Positions 16,289 through 25,231 of a stretch of DNA of 64,000 nt are shown here, piece after piece. The first letter of the stretch is position 1. The number at the start of each line of letters is the position of its first letter. Both the position numbers and the translations under genes were made by a program. The notes under the pieces are model-generated. The model did no database searches and had not been told where the DNA came from. It saw only the letters and a program-made list of their open reading frames with translations. Source of the DNA: Pontibacter virosus (GTDB lineage Bacteria; Bacteroidota; Bacteroidia; Cytophagales; Hymenobacteraceae); contig NZ_QEKI01000003.1 in assembly GCF_003096355.1 (NCBI RefSeq), positions 1 through 64,000 of the forward strand, written 5' to 3'.

Positions 16289-17050
16289 TCAGGGCTGCAC
16301 TTCCCGCCGCCAGTCCAGGGTATGAAACAACCACACAACCAGGGTATGGTTGCTTGTAAATCGGCCAGGCGTCGCCGTCTGTACATAGCGGTTCATATAA
16401 CCTGTCTGCAGCATCAGTCCCCGGTAGCGGGCGGCAGCCATCAGCGAAATGCGGTTCTGGTCAAAAGGGGTCGCGGCTCGCTCTCCCAAGTTCATCAACA
16501 GTTCGTTGCCCAAGGCCAGACTGGGTAGTATACCTTTAAAGGTCAGGGTCGGGAAGTTGCGTCGCAGCACCGTTTGCAGGCGGGCCCGGTGGTTAAAGGT
16601 ATAGTCCTCCGACAGCTCGCCGGCCACTATGCGCTGGCGGTAGCGCAGGTCCCAGCGCAGGCGATGCTGTAGCTTAAAGTTTCCACCAATCGGGGTCGGT
16701 ATAACGACTTGTGCCCAGGGTCTGTGCTCCCGGCGCCGAAGTTGGCCGCCTACCGGCAGACGCGCATGCGCATAACCTGCTGTTAGGTCAATGCGGTGTG
16801 GAAGGTGCGTCGTAAGGCCGGTGCGTGCTATGCCAAAGCCCCCCGGAATGTAGTGGATATCATTCCAGATAGAAAATCCCTCCGAAATCCGAGCCGCTGT
16901 CATGTAACCGAACCAGAGCTGTTCATCGTGCTCTACCTCTTTCTGCTGAGCGGCTGTGTTTAGGGGCAAGAGCAACAACAGCATGAAGCTGCAGACCAGG
17001 CAGGGTGCTCCCCGCATCAGGTTGTTAGATAAATTTTTACGTCCTGGCAT
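16289..17050 (-). CDS. DUF2490-type outer-membrane protein
   Basis: About 253 residues: an N-terminal hydrophobic signal (CSFMLLLLLPLNTAAQQ), then alternating strands typical of a small beta-barrel (GEQLWFGYMTAARISEGFS-like opening, IARTGLTTHLPHRIDLTAGYAHAR, FKLQHRLRWDLRYRQR, NRISLMAAARYRGLMLQTGYMN). The opening WFGY, the RxGL segment and the final WLFHTLDWRR resemble DUF2490 proteins, which are porin-like barrels of unknown substrate. The start could also be 17101 or 17017; 17050 gives a normal signal-peptide length. It is convergent with the gene at 15786. Confidence 0.65.
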   Translation of the reverse strand: MPGRKNLSNNLMRGAPCLVCSFMLLLLLPLNTAAQQKEVEHDEQLWFGYMTAARISEGFSIWNDIHYIPGGFGIARTGLTTHLPHRIDLTAGYAHARLPVGGQLRRREHRPWAQVVIPTPIGGNFKLQHRLRWDLRYRQRIVAGELSEDYTFNHRARLQTVLRRNFPTLTFKGILPSLALGNELLMNLGERAATPFDQNRISLMAAARYRGLMLQTGYMNRYVQTATPGRFTSNHTLVVWLFHTLDWRREVQP

Positions 17051-17147
17051 AGCATACACGAAGATAGTGGAAAATACATAAGCACAGCGGGCTCTTAACA
17101 TCCCGCCCGCTGCCCCGTATTTACGAAGATGCTAACGCCCCCAATTT

Positions 17148-18224
17148 ATGAACAAACTAGACATACTTCACCAGATAGGAGAACAGAGCTCAAAAGTCTT
17201 ATTTCAATATAATCTCAGGCAACATAAATTCGACTATCTATCGCCAGCTGTGTACGACATCTGGGAGATAGCGGAATCGCAGTTGCAGGAGCTGCCCCAG
17301 CTACTGCTTGACTCCGTTATCGAAGAGGACCGCTCGGCCATTGAGCGCTGCTGGCACAAACTATTGAAGGGAGATCATGTGGACGAGATCGTACGTATCG
17401 AGCGGCACGGACGCAAACGTTATATACGCTACATCGCACACCCGATTCAGGATAGTGCCCGGCATGTGATCGCTTTGGCAGGTATGGCCGAGAACGTGAC
17501 CCGGCAGCAGGATTTTATCAATTACCTGACGGAGTTCGGACAACGAAAGAACAGCGCACTCGAAATGGTAGTGCACGACCTGCGTGGCCCTTTAGCCGTC
17601 GTTAAAAGTGTGGCCTCCCTGCTTCGTAGGGAGCATAATGATAAAAATCAGGAGATAATGCAGTTTACAGACATTATCGAAACTGCTTGCACCCAGTGCA
17701 CGGACCTGATCCAAGATCTGCTGAGCGAAGAGCACCTGCAGTCGCCGGAGGTATATGTGCACAAAACCCGCGTGGACATGAGCGAGCAGATCCGGAATGT
17801 GGTGGAATTTTACAAAAAAGGCCAGATGGTGCAGCAGCAGTTTGTGTTGCAGCTGCCGGAAGAGCCCCTGATGGTGTCACTGGATCAGATCAAGTTCTCA
17901 CAGATACTGAATAACCTGATCTCCAATTCCATCAAGTTCACGCCTCAGGATGGCACCATCACCATTCGTGCTTTCCAGGATGGGGGAGAGGCTGTTGTAG
18001 AGCACAGCGACACCGGTATCGGTATACCGGAGCACTTGCTCCCTGCCTTATTTGAGCGGCGGAGCAGCGCCTCCAGAACGGGCCTGAACGGAGAGGAATC
18101 GCGCGGGCTCGGGTTGTCCATCGTGTATGAACTGGTGAGGCTGCAGGGGGGTAGCATCAGCGTGCAGAGTAGGGAGCAGGCAGGAACACGCTTCACGGTC
18201 AGGTTGCCCATGTATGATGCCTAG
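17148..18224 (+). CDS. PAS-domain sensor histidine kinase
   Basis: A 358-residue cytoplasmic kinase without membrane segments. A PAS domain (about 10-120) is followed by the dimerisation and phosphorylation domain with H143 in EMVVHDLRGPLAVV, then the ATPase domain: N-box ILNNLISNSIKF, G1 HSDTGIGIP and G2 ESRGLGLSIV. Its stop codon TAG overlaps, in the palindrome CTAG at 18221-18224, the stop of the convergent response-regulator gene. There is no receiver domain in the protein, so its partner may be that regulator, although the opposite strand is unusual. Confidence 0.93.
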   Translation: MNKLDILHQIGEQSSKVLFQYNLRQHKFDYLSPAVYDIWEIAESQLQELPQLLLDSVIEEDRSAIERCWHKLLKGDHVDEIVRIERHGRKRYIRYIAHPIQDSARHVIALAGMAENVTRQQDFINYLTEFGQRKNSALEMVVHDLRGPLAVVKSVASLLRREHNDKNQEIMQFTDIIETACTQCTDLIQDLLSEEHLQSPEVYVHKTRVDMSEQIRNVVEFYKKGQMVQQQFVLQLPEEPLMVSLDQIKFSQILNNLISNSIKFTPQDGTITIRAFQDGGEAVVEHSDTGIGIPEHLLPALFERRSSASRTGLNGEESRGLGLSIVYELVRLQGGSISVQSREQAGTRFTVRLPMYDA

Positions 18225-18619
18225 GAGCGCCCCTTGCGTGAGCGTTTGATGTAATCCAGGCTTTCTTCGTTGAACGGTTTGTGCAGGAATCCGCGCACAA
18301 GCGGATAATCACGGGACTGATCCTTGTCGCTGGTAGCAATGGAGGAGGTCAGGATGAACACATCCAGCTTTCCCTGAAGCGCGCCTTCATAAGGGCGCAG
18401 GATGTCCAGAAAATCCCATCCGCTTTTAACCGGCATGTTCAGATCAATTAGGATGACGTCCGGCAGGGGGGCAGAAACAGGTAAACCTAAATCGGCCAGT
18501 GCATCATCTGCCGAGGTATACGTGCAGATCTCCCTGGCAAAGCCCGCTTGCTCCAGTACCAGAGAGGTTAGGTAAATACTGATGTCATCATCATCAATTA
18601 TGTATACCTTGCTGACCAT
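18221..18619 (-). CDS. Single-domain response regulator
   Basis: A 132-residue receiver domain with nothing attached. The acidic pocket is IIDDDD (7-12), the phosphoacceptor D59 in LIDLNMP, the switch Thr/Ser in ILTSS and the conserved Lys in LHKPF. The start at 18619 gives a standard receiver N-terminus and overlaps the 3' end of the upstream histidine kinase gene by 26 bases, which implies translational coupling and a kinase-regulator pair. With no output domain it would act through protein contact or phosphotransfer. Confidence 0.93.
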   Translation of the reverse strand: MVSKVYIIDDDDISIYLTSLVLEQAGFAREICTYTSADDALADLGLPVSAPLPDVILIDLNMPVKSGWDFLDILRPYEGALQGKLDVFILTSSIATSDKDQSRDYPLVRGFLHKPFNEESLDYIKRSRKGRS

Positions 18620-20831
18620 AGGCGGCGTGCTTAAAATGTAAAGTGAAGGTAGTTCCCAATTCCGGCTCACTGTCTACCTCGATTTCTCCCCCGATGGCGT
18701 TCATTTGCATTTTCACCAGGTAAAGCCCGATGCCTTTGCCCTCAGGCCCTGTGTGAAAGCGCTTATAAAGCTGAAACAGATGCGGCCTTACCAGTGCCAG
18801 GTCCATTCCTCTGCCATTATCCTTTACATGTAGTTGCAGACTGTCTTCTTCCCTTACGCTATTTAACGCAATAAGTAAGTCGCGTTGCGAAGATTTATAC
18901 TTGATCGCGTTGGATATGAGGTTGTGCAGGATGCTGTACACGTAGGCGCGGTTGGCCCAGAGCAGGTCATCTGCCTGCAGGTTGAGCACAATACGTCCTT
19001 CGGTCTGGCTGAGCAAATGCTGCAGGCTCTGCACCACTTCGCCCGCCACTTCGCTCAGGCTGACCATTTCGTGGGCCGCCTGCAGGTTAGAGGAGCGCAC
19101 GGCCAGTATCTTGTTCAGGTCGCTGATCACATCGTCGAGTCGGCGGGCGGATGTCTCCAGGTTCTGCAGGCCCTGCATAAAGCGGTTGCTGTTGCGGTCG
19201 AGCTTTTGCAGCACCGTTGAGAGGCCGACCAGGTTAGCAACTGGCGCGCGCAGGTTGTGCGACACAATGTAGTTGAACTGCTGCAGATCCTGATTCTGAT
19301 GGTACAGGTGCTCCGTGGTTTTGAGTAGCCGCTCCTGATCGAGCTTGCGCTCGGTGATATCGGTGTGGATGTAAACGTGCTTTTCGATCTGGCCCTGCTC
19401 ATTTGCGATCGGCGAAATGGTGACGTCGGCCCAGATCATCTCTCCGTTTTTCTTGTAGCTGCGCATTTCCTTCCGCATGGGCACACCCAGAGCCAACTGC
19501 TCCCTTACCCAGGCAATCTCACGCGGGTCTGCGTCAGTGGAGGTGAGGATGGTGCTGGGGCGCTTGCCGGCAACCTCCTCCAGCGTATAGCCGGTGACGT
19601 TGCAGAAAGCCTCGTTCACCCACTCTATTTCGAGGTTGCTGTTGGTGATGATGACGCCATTGGTGGTCTTGCTGGCCACCAACGAAAGTTTACGCCGCTC
19701 TTCCTGCGCAGCAACCTGCTCTGTTATGTCTACAAACGAGACCAGAATGCCGTCTGCAAACGGACTCAGCGTAAAGCGCAGCACGGCACTTATACTACTG
19801 AAATGCTCTTCGAACTGAACGGGTTTTCTGTTCTTGGCCACCTCTAAGCATTTCAGCTGAAACTGAGAACCCACCAGGAAAGGATATTCTTCCCAGATGT
19901 GGCGGTTCATCAGATCGTCGAGGGAGCGACCCAGAAAATTGGCGAAAACCGTATTACCAAAGCTGTAGCGCCATGCCGTATCCAGTGCAAAAAAGCCTTC
20001 TACCATCCCCTCCAGTATGTTGTGCAGTTTCTGTGCCTGCGCTTTTACAAGTAGGTTTGCTTCTTTTTCGTTTGTGCTGTCTTTGGCGATGCACTGTATG
20101 GCAAGCACACGACCCTCCAGCACTACCGGTAACAGGTTAGCAGACAGGTAACGTTTTGTACCATTGCGGTGCCTGATGCAGGTTTCGAAATTGAGGGACT
20201 GCCCGGCAAGCGCTTTGTAAAAAGCCTCAAATGCTTCCTGGCGGTATGCTGGCAATAGAAAGTCAGCAAAGTTACTTTCCGGGAAATCCTCACGGGTATA
20301 GCCGGTCAGGTTGACCACAGCATCGTTGCAGGCTTCCACACGACCGTTTGTGGCAATCGTGAACACCAGATCGGGGTTGTTGAAGAAGAGCGCTTTGTAG
20401 TAGGCCTGGCTTTCTTTTTTCTGCCGCAGCGCCTCCATTTTAGTTGTAATATCACGGGAGTTGGTGACAAGGCCCCGCACATGCGGGTTGTCCAGCATGT
20501 TGGTGGACACGCAGCTGAGCCAGCGCCAGTCCCCGTTTTTAGCCATGAAGCGGAAAGGAGAAAGCGCCACCTGTTTGACGCCACCGTACGTCAGATTGTA
20601 AAGCTCTTTACGGATGTCGTCGGCATCGTCGGGGTGGATGAGGTTGAGCACATTGGTGCCCAGTAGATCTTTAGAGGTATAGCCCAACTCAGTATGAATA
20701 GAGTCCGATACGTACTGGTAGTCACCTTCCCAGTTAAGCACCGTGATGAGCTCGGATCCGTGGCGTACAATAGAACTATAGAAATCTGGGGTTAGTACCA
20801 GTTCTTCAGGTGGCGTAAAATTTACCTTCAT
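18594..20831 (-). CDS. Multi-PAS sensor histidine kinase
   Basis: A 745-residue soluble kinase. Four PAS-type modules in a row can be seen (about 20-130, 140-255, 265-375 and 385-495), several followed by the DIT linker typical of PAS-PAC units. The phosphoacceptor region NYIVSHNLRAPVANLVG has its His near residue 525, and the ATPase domain has NLISNAIKYKS, VKDNGRGMDL and GKGIGLYLV. No transmembrane segment is visible, so it senses cytoplasmic signals. It leads a two-gene operon with the receiver protein encoded at 18221-18619. Confidence 0.95.
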   Translation of the reverse strand: MKVNFTPPEELVLTPDFYSSIVRHGSELITVLNWEGDYQYVSDSIHTELGYTSKDLLGTNVLNLIHPDDADDIRKELYNLTYGGVKQVALSPFRFMAKNGDWRWLSCVSTNMLDNPHVRGLVTNSRDITTKMEALRQKKESQAYYKALFFNNPDLVFTIATNGRVEACNDAVVNLTGYTREDFPESNFADFLLPAYRQEAFEAFYKALAGQSLNFETCIRHRNGTKRYLSANLLPVVLEGRVLAIQCIAKDSTNEKEANLLVKAQAQKLHNILEGMVEGFFALDTAWRYSFGNTVFANFLGRSLDDLMNRHIWEEYPFLVGSQFQLKCLEVAKNRKPVQFEEHFSSISAVLRFTLSPFADGILVSFVDITEQVAAQEERRKLSLVASKTTNGVIITNSNLEIEWVNEAFCNVTGYTLEEVAGKRPSTILTSTDADPREIAWVREQLALGVPMRKEMRSYKKNGEMIWADVTISPIANEQGQIEKHVYIHTDITERKLDQERLLKTTEHLYHQNQDLQQFNYIVSHNLRAPVANLVGLSTVLQKLDRNSNRFMQGLQNLETSARRLDDVISDLNKILAVRSSNLQAAHEMVSLSEVAGEVVQSLQHLLSQTEGRIVLNLQADDLLWANRAYVYSILHNLISNAIKYKSSQRDLLIALNSVREEDSLQLHVKDNGRGMDLALVRPHLFQLYKRFHTGPEGKGIGLYLVKMQMNAIGGEIEVDSEPELGTTFTLHFKHAAYGQQGIHN

Positions 20832-21080
20832 AGAGGTGCATTAGCTAAAAACTTCCTGAATGTAATTGTAATTAGGCAATATGGGTTCAAATGTTCGTCA
20901 ATATTTATCAGATTATTCTAAATGTAGAAAACTGGCTGTTTTATATCCTATATCTGGTATAAAAGCATGAAACCCGATACAGAACTGACTCTTGCTTAAG
21001 GTATAGGATTTAGGTTTGTATTTGGATAATTAGGTTAATGGGTTGTGACCATGGTTTACTGCCGCAGCGCCTGTATAAAA
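20832..21080. other. Intergenic region, no gene seen
   Basis: This AT-rich stretch upstream of the kinase gene holds no credible ORF and one GGTATAGG copy at 21000. It presumably carries the kinase promoter on the minus strand; I could not identify a clean TAnnTTTG there. Confidence 0.4.
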
Positions 21081-21120
21081 AACAACGGCCGGACAGTATT
21101 TCTACAGTCCGGCCGTTGTT
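21081..21120 (-). terminator. Strong terminator after the subtilase gene
   Basis: AACAACGGCCGGAC (21081-21094) and its exact reverse complement (21107-21120) make a 14-bp stem around a 12-base loop. On the minus strand it is followed by six T residues. Confidence 0.88.
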
Positions 21121-21136
21121 ATGAGCGTGTGTCTAC

Positions 21137-22675
21137 TTATTCTGTTACGGCACGGTGCGCATTCAGACGACCATAACCATAATAAGGATCGCGGCCTGGT
21201 TTGCCCAGATCGTCGGCAGTGGCGCGCATTTTGGCCAGCACACGGGCCGGGTCCATATCCCCACCGTTCTGACCAATGATGAGCGCCGCTACGCCTGCCG
21301 CATGCGGAGCCGCCATACTGGTGCCTACGGACCAGTAGTAAGAAGCAATTGACGGGTCCAGGTTGCTGCCTGAGCTAAATACATAGTCAAAAACATAGGC
21401 AGGCCGGGTTAGTGTTCCTATAGTAGCGGACTGTAGTCCCAACTGTTCATAATAAAATATAAAGTCACCACCTGGCGCTGCAAAATGGATGTCGTTTGTT
21501 CCGTAGTTAGAGTACGAAGCCAGGTTATCCATAAAGGTAGTGGAAGGGGCCAATGCCCATCCACGCGGCGCTGTGGCCGAAATGGAGATCACATTGGATG
21601 AAGCAGACGGTATGTGCATGAGCGACTTGTCCGCATTGCCATTGTTAGCGGCGTTGCCAGCCGAAGCGATGACGGTTACACCATTCCTGGTTGCATAGCG
21701 TGTTACCCGGTCTATGGCCAGCAGCAACTCCTGTACTGCCCTGGTGTCGTTCTCATAGAAATCGTCAGAAGGGTCATCCGGCGTGCCGTTGTCGTTGAGG
21801 AAGCGACCATTGCGAGGAAGAGAAGCCCCCAGGCTCATGTTGATCACATCAGCGCCCTGCTGCGTAGCATGCACAATGCCTTCCATCATCCAGCCAAAAG
21901 TACCGGATCCACCATCGCGCAGCACTTTTACTAGGATGAGTTCCACCTCTGGCGCCACACCTATGATGCCGAAGTCATTGTCTGCTGCGCCAATTGTGCC
22001 TGCTGTGTGAGTACCGTGGCTACCTACGCCCGGCAGGGCATAAGACAATTGTTCACCCACTACAAAATTTCTACTTGCGCTTAAATCTATGTTTGGGGCA
22101 AGATCGGGATGGTCCAGGTCAAAGCCACTGTCCAGAACAGCTACACGCACACCCTGGCCGCGGGCTCCGGCATTCCAGGCGGCGGGTGCGTGGATAGCCG
22201 CATGGCCCCATTGCAGATCAAAGTAGAGGTCCTTATCACCACTGGAAGGCGGGTTCCCATACGCTTCGAGTTCAATGACCTTCATGTCGTCCGGATTGTA
22301 CCATTGTATATGGAGGTCGCGCACCACGGAGCGCACACCGCTTATCCGGGACGCCTTTCTGATAAAATCAGGGTCTTCGGAATAGACGGCAGCTACACCA
22401 GCTCCACCCAACAGAGAAGTTACCCGGCCATTAGCAGCTGCCACATTACCCTCCAGGCCTGCAGGCAACTGGTCGGTTGTCGAGAGCACAAGATAGTGGT
22501 TGGTGCGAACGGACACCTTGTTGGGGTTGTCGGTGGACTGAGCCAGCATATCGCTCTGTGAGTTTAGCTCATTTGCCGGTCCCATGTCTTCTTCTGGGTT
22601 ACAGCCCGTTAAGCCTATAAAGGCAAAAGCCGCTGAGACGAGCAAGTTGTTGCGGGTAAAAAGTCTGTTAGTCAT
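21137..22675 (-). CDS. S8 (subtilisin-like) serine protease, lipoprotein
   Basis: A 512-residue protease. The signal AAFAFIGLTGC gives a lipobox with Cys25, so the protein is probably envelope-anchored. An inhibitor/propeptide-like region (about 55-125) precedes the catalytic domain. The triad is D182 in VAVLDSGFD, H220 in GSHGTHTAG and Ser in VGTSMAAPHAAG near the C-terminus; the oxyanion Asn lies in IASAGNAAN. I chose the Met at 22675 because the lipoprotein signal follows directly; a longer frame opens at 22747. It is transcribed alone, ending at the hairpin at 21081. Confidence 0.94.
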   Translation of the reverse strand: MTNRLFTRNNLLVSAAFAFIGLTGCNPEEDMGPANELNSQSDMLAQSTDNPNKVSVRTNHYLVLSTTDQLPAGLEGNVAAANGRVTSLLGGAGVAAVYSEDPDFIRKASRISGVRSVVRDLHIQWYNPDDMKVIELEAYGNPPSSGDKDLYFDLQWGHAAIHAPAAWNAGARGQGVRVAVLDSGFDLDHPDLAPNIDLSASRNFVVGEQLSYALPGVGSHGTHTAGTIGAADNDFGIIGVAPEVELILVKVLRDGGSGTFGWMMEGIVHATQQGADVINMSLGASLPRNGRFLNDNGTPDDPSDDFYENDTRAVQELLLAIDRVTRYATRNGVTVIASAGNAANNGNADKSLMHIPSASSNVISISATAPRGWALAPSTTFMDNLASYSNYGTNDIHFAAPGGDFIFYYEQLGLQSATIGTLTRPAYVFDYVFSSGSNLDPSIASYYWSVGTSMAAPHAAGVAALIIGQNGGDMDPARVLAKMRATADDLGKPGRDPYYGYGRLNAHRAVTE

Positions 22676-22986
22676 GTTAAAGGTTTTATAGTTAGTAATA
22701 GTTAAAAACACAATCTGATGACCTGTACAGACAGACCCGCTCTGCATGGCAGTAAATTCCCCTTCTCAGAACCGTGCCGAGCCCAGATAAGCAGTTGCGC
22801 GGTACGGAAGTAGCAATATGCCAATGATTTGTTAACTGTTATTGTAAACGAGATTTTAACAATACGCAGGCTGCTATACTATTGTTATATTAATTTTAAA
22901 TTTAATTATATTAATAATGATCTATATAGAATAATTGTATTTTACTGTAAGTCAGTATCCTTTTACGGTGGATATGAAATTAACAC
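22676..22986. other. AT-rich gap upstream of the subtilase gene
   Basis: No gene is credible here. Positions 22829-22960 are much richer in A and T than the surroundings. The boundary with the methyltransferase remnant that follows may mark an old insertion. Confidence 0.45.
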
Positions 22987-23397
22987 ATGGGCAAGAGCAG
23001 ATTGGTGGCGAACAGGTTGTACGAGAGTGCATTTAAGTGGCTGTTTGAGTTTGTGATATGCTCGGCGAAGCAGGCAATTACCTTGGCTTCGATGTTGTGA
23101 TCGGCAATCCGCCGTACGACCAGTAGAAAATGCTCTGCGACTTTAAGCTATATCTGAAAAAACTTTGCAACGTATACCTGGACCGCCGACTTGCGTGTAT
23201 ACTTTGTAAATTGCTTAATAGAGATGCTGGTAGAAGGCGGTCAGTTCAGTTGCATTGGGGGCATTAAATGGATTGGGTATAGACGGGAACTCTGTGTCTA
23301 TACCTGTTCTTTTGAAGAAGGTGGATCATTCAGACAAATGCGATTTAGGAAGACACTGTCAGTAATGGCCGGATCTGGAAGCACTCCCGAAAAATAA
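22987..23397 (+). pseudogene. Remnant of an Eco57I/type IIG-like N6-adenine methyltransferase
   Basis: Fragments of one protein are spread over different frames. Positions 22987-23052 read on to SAFKWLFEF; a two-base slip leads to MLGEAGNYLGFDVVIGNPPY (23058-23117), followed by an in-frame TAG at 23124. Further on, YTWTADLRVYFVNCLIEMLV and then EGGQFSCIGGIKW are read in another frame (about 23172-23290). The order (FEFP, GFDVVIGNPPY, then TADLYVYFFEKGL..LLKEGGQFSFI..NKW) is that of the methylase core of type IIG and related restriction enzymes; NPPY is the catalytic motif IV. With several frameshifts and stops it cannot be functional. The flanking protein parts are gone, so only about 400 bases remain. 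Confidence 0.85.
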
Positions 23398-23476
23398 TTT
23401 AAAAAAGATTACAACTTTTTAATATAGACGAGCGTATATATAGAAAGCTTAGCGAAAGCTCATTTTGTGAAAGTAT

Positions 23477-23516
23477 AAGCGGCTCCGGGGGTGAACGACC
23501 GGGGCCGCTTTTTTTT
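23477..23516 (+). terminator. Orphan plus-strand terminator
   Basis: AAGCGGCTCCGG (23477-23488) pairs with CCGGGGCCGCTT (23499-23510), followed by eight T residues. No intact plus-strand gene precedes it; the methyltransferase remnant ends about 80 bases upstream. The hairpin AGCTTAGCGAAAGCT (about 23447-23461) lies between them, so a small RNA is possible. Confidence 0.8.
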
Positions 23517-23525
23517 GTGCCTGTA

Positions 23526-23933
23526 TTATTCTTTTAACCAGTCGAGGGCCGCGGCAGGTGTCGTGAACGTTGCCACTTCGTAGGATAATGCGCCAGCCTT
23601 GCGTGCCGCTTCGATGTTGCGCTGGGCACGCGCCTCATGTTCCGGGTCAAACGGCTGCACGCGGGCTACCTTCACCAACCTCGTCTGCGACAGCATGGCT
23701 GCCAGGTCCAGGGTCAGCTGCCGGTTCTCTTCATCATCAATCTCTATGGAAGTCGTGCGGGCATCGAGCAACAACTTGCGCACATCGTAGTTTCGGATCG
23801 TCTGCACCATAACCTGCAGACTGTGTTTGATCTCTGACAGATGATAGCGCTGCAGGTCGGGGTAGCGCACCTGCAGGATATCGGTAGCAGGTTCGTACTC
23901 TAATCGCAGTATGCTGTTTTGCAAAAGAATCAT
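23526..23933 (-). CDS. STAS-like small protein, paralogue 1
   Basis: A 135-residue soluble protein. It opens with a strand-rich segment (ILRLEYEPATDILQVRYPDL), has a central helix and a core strand KLLLDARTTSIEI, and ends AAALDWLKE. The order of strands and helices, the buried LLLD strand and the C-terminal xxWL tail are shared with the proteins encoded at 24189, 24645 and 38940, and resemble SpoIIAA/STAS-like domains used for signalling by protein contact. The phosphorylatable Ser of SpoIIAA is not obvious. No operon partner; two paralogues lie directly beyond its 5' side on the opposite strand. Confidence 0.65.
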   Translation of the reverse strand: MILLQNSILRLEYEPATDILQVRYPDLQRYHLSEIKHSLQVMVQTIRNYDVRKLLLDARTTSIEIDDEENRQLTLDLAAMLSQTRLVKVARVQPFDPEHEARAQRNIEAARKAGALSYEVATFTTPAAALDWLKE

Positions 23934-24188
23934 GGGCTGAGACGCGTTCTGGAGAGTTTCGGAAATGAAACGGTGTAAGATACAAAGCAGCAGCTAAGCG
24001 GTCAAGCCAAAGTGCGACCTAGTCATTAATTTATGCTAAAATTACAAAGAGGTTTTGATTTTAAAACGGGAAACCCTTAATTGCAAACCCTTGTCGAAAT
24101 AGCTAGGTGGAGCACGCTGGCGATAAATTTGTGGAAACGATACTGTCGCTATGCAACAAGCTATACCTGCCCTACAGACCGTATTGCA

Positions 24189-24590
24189 ATGATAATATAC
24201 AAAAAGGACTATATAAGCATTGCCTACTACAAGCCGGAGCAACTGCTCGAGATCACCTGGCTGGCCTATGCTTCCAGCGCGGCGTACCGCGAGGCAATGC
24301 TACATTACATTGAAGCGCTGCAAAAGTACGAAGTAAAACGCTGGTTGGGAGATTACCGGCAGGCCCGGGTGGTGCGCCTGTCAGACCAGCAGTGGACAAT
24401 AGAAGAGTGGGCTCCCTTGTTCTTCGAGCAAGCGAATCAACTGGAGAAAATGGCCCGCGTCAGGTCAACTGACATCTCAGCCCGGATCAGTTCAGAAAAC
24501 ATGTACAAGTCCCTCGATTACACACAGCTCCCATACCCTTACATGGAGTTCGAGCTGTATGGCAATGCCCGCAACTGGCTGCTCGCCTAG
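24189..24590 (+). CDS. STAS-like small protein, paralogue 2
   Basis: A 133-residue protein starting MIIYKKDYISIAYYKPEQLL. The core strand is VKRWLGDYRQARVV and the protein ends ARNWLLA, matching the pattern of the paralogues. It also has the segment LSDQQWTIEEWAP, which is close to MSDQSWTIELLGH of the paralogue at 38940, so these two form a subgroup. A longer frame starting at 24081 is unlikely because the family N-terminus begins here. The gene at 24645 follows after 54 bases and is probably co-transcribed. Confidence 0.65.
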   Translation: MIIYKKDYISIAYYKPEQLLEITWLAYASSAAYREAMLHYIEALQKYEVKRWLGDYRQARVVRLSDQQWTIEEWAPLFFEQANQLEKMARVRSTDISARISSENMYKSLDYTQLPYPYMEFELYGNARNWLLA

Positions 24591-24644
24591 GTACCAAACA
24601 GTTGCACAGTACTTTCAAAAACGCACCACACCCTGTAAACCCAG

Positions 24645-25040
24645 ATGATCATTCCCAACAAATTCCTGAAGCTTGATTACAATCCCACCCACGATATCCT
24701 GTTTGTGGAATGGCCCAATATGCATGATTATACCATGCCAGAGGTAGCCTATATCATAGATGAGGTGGTAGGAGCTGTGCGCAGCTATGACATCAAGCGC
24801 ATCCTGACCGATACGACGCAGTCGAAGATTACGGTGCCGATGGAGGAGTACGCCAAAATTATAAACCAACTGGCGCTACAACTGGCTACCACACGGCTGA
24901 GCAAATTTGCCAAGTTAAACACTGCTGATGCTGACCGGGAAGCGATTTCCTCTAATGCAGCCGCCCTGGTGGTTGGATCCATCGCTTACCGCAGTTTTGC
25001 CAATACAGAAGAGGCCATCGCCTGGCTTGTTGAAAGTTAG
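24645..25040 (+). CDS. STAS-like small protein, paralogue 3
   Basis: A 131-residue protein, MIIPNKFLKLDYNPTHDILF at the start, with core strand IKRILTDTTQSKITV and tail EEAIAWLVES. It is closest to paralogue 1 (23526): both have the LxLxYxPxxDIL opening, a valine-rich second helix, and a T-rich strand after the L-D pair. The similarity suggests local duplication followed by inversion. Its last codons merge into the 8-base-period tract at 25033. Confidence 0.65.
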   Translation: MIIPNKFLKLDYNPTHDILFVEWPNMHDYTMPEVAYIIDEVVGAVRSYDIKRILTDTTQSKITVPMEEYAKIINQLALQLATTRLSKFAKLNTADADREAISSNAAALVVGSIAYRSFANTEEAIAWLVES

Positions 25041-25067
25041 AGAGTTTAGAAGTTTAGGAGTTTGAGG
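25033..25067 (+). repeat. Octad-phased tract at a stop codon
   Basis: The units AAAGTTAG, AGAGTTTA, GAAGTTTA and GGAGTTTG follow each other with a strict 8-base period. The tract includes the TAG stop (25038-25040) of the upstream STAS-like gene. Confidence 0.75.
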
Positions 25068-25185
25068 CTCAGGACTAATTTTAAAAAGTGAAGATATCTG
25101 GGATAAACAGATATTCACTATAAACTAACTCAACTACTTCGTATACGGTAGCCTTCCTAACTTCACTCGTTCCCAAATTCTATCT

Positions 25186-25228
25186 CACAAACTTTTTAAA
25201 TCACTAACTCTTAAACTCCCAAACTTAA
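25186..25228. repeat. Octad-phased tract, opposite orientation
   Basis: AAACTTTT, TAAATCAC, TAACTCTT, AAACTCCC and AAACTTAA run with an 8-base period just upstream of the start codon at 25232. It is complementary in character to the tract at 25033, so the two could pair across the 120 bases between them. Confidence 0.7.
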
Positions 25229-25231
25229 ATT

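Noticed and set aside
22829-23056. 75-codon plus-strand frame in the AT-rich gap
   Set aside because: It is rich in Y, N and I from AT-rich DNA, and its second half overlaps the methyltransferase remnant in a different frame from the one that matches the family.
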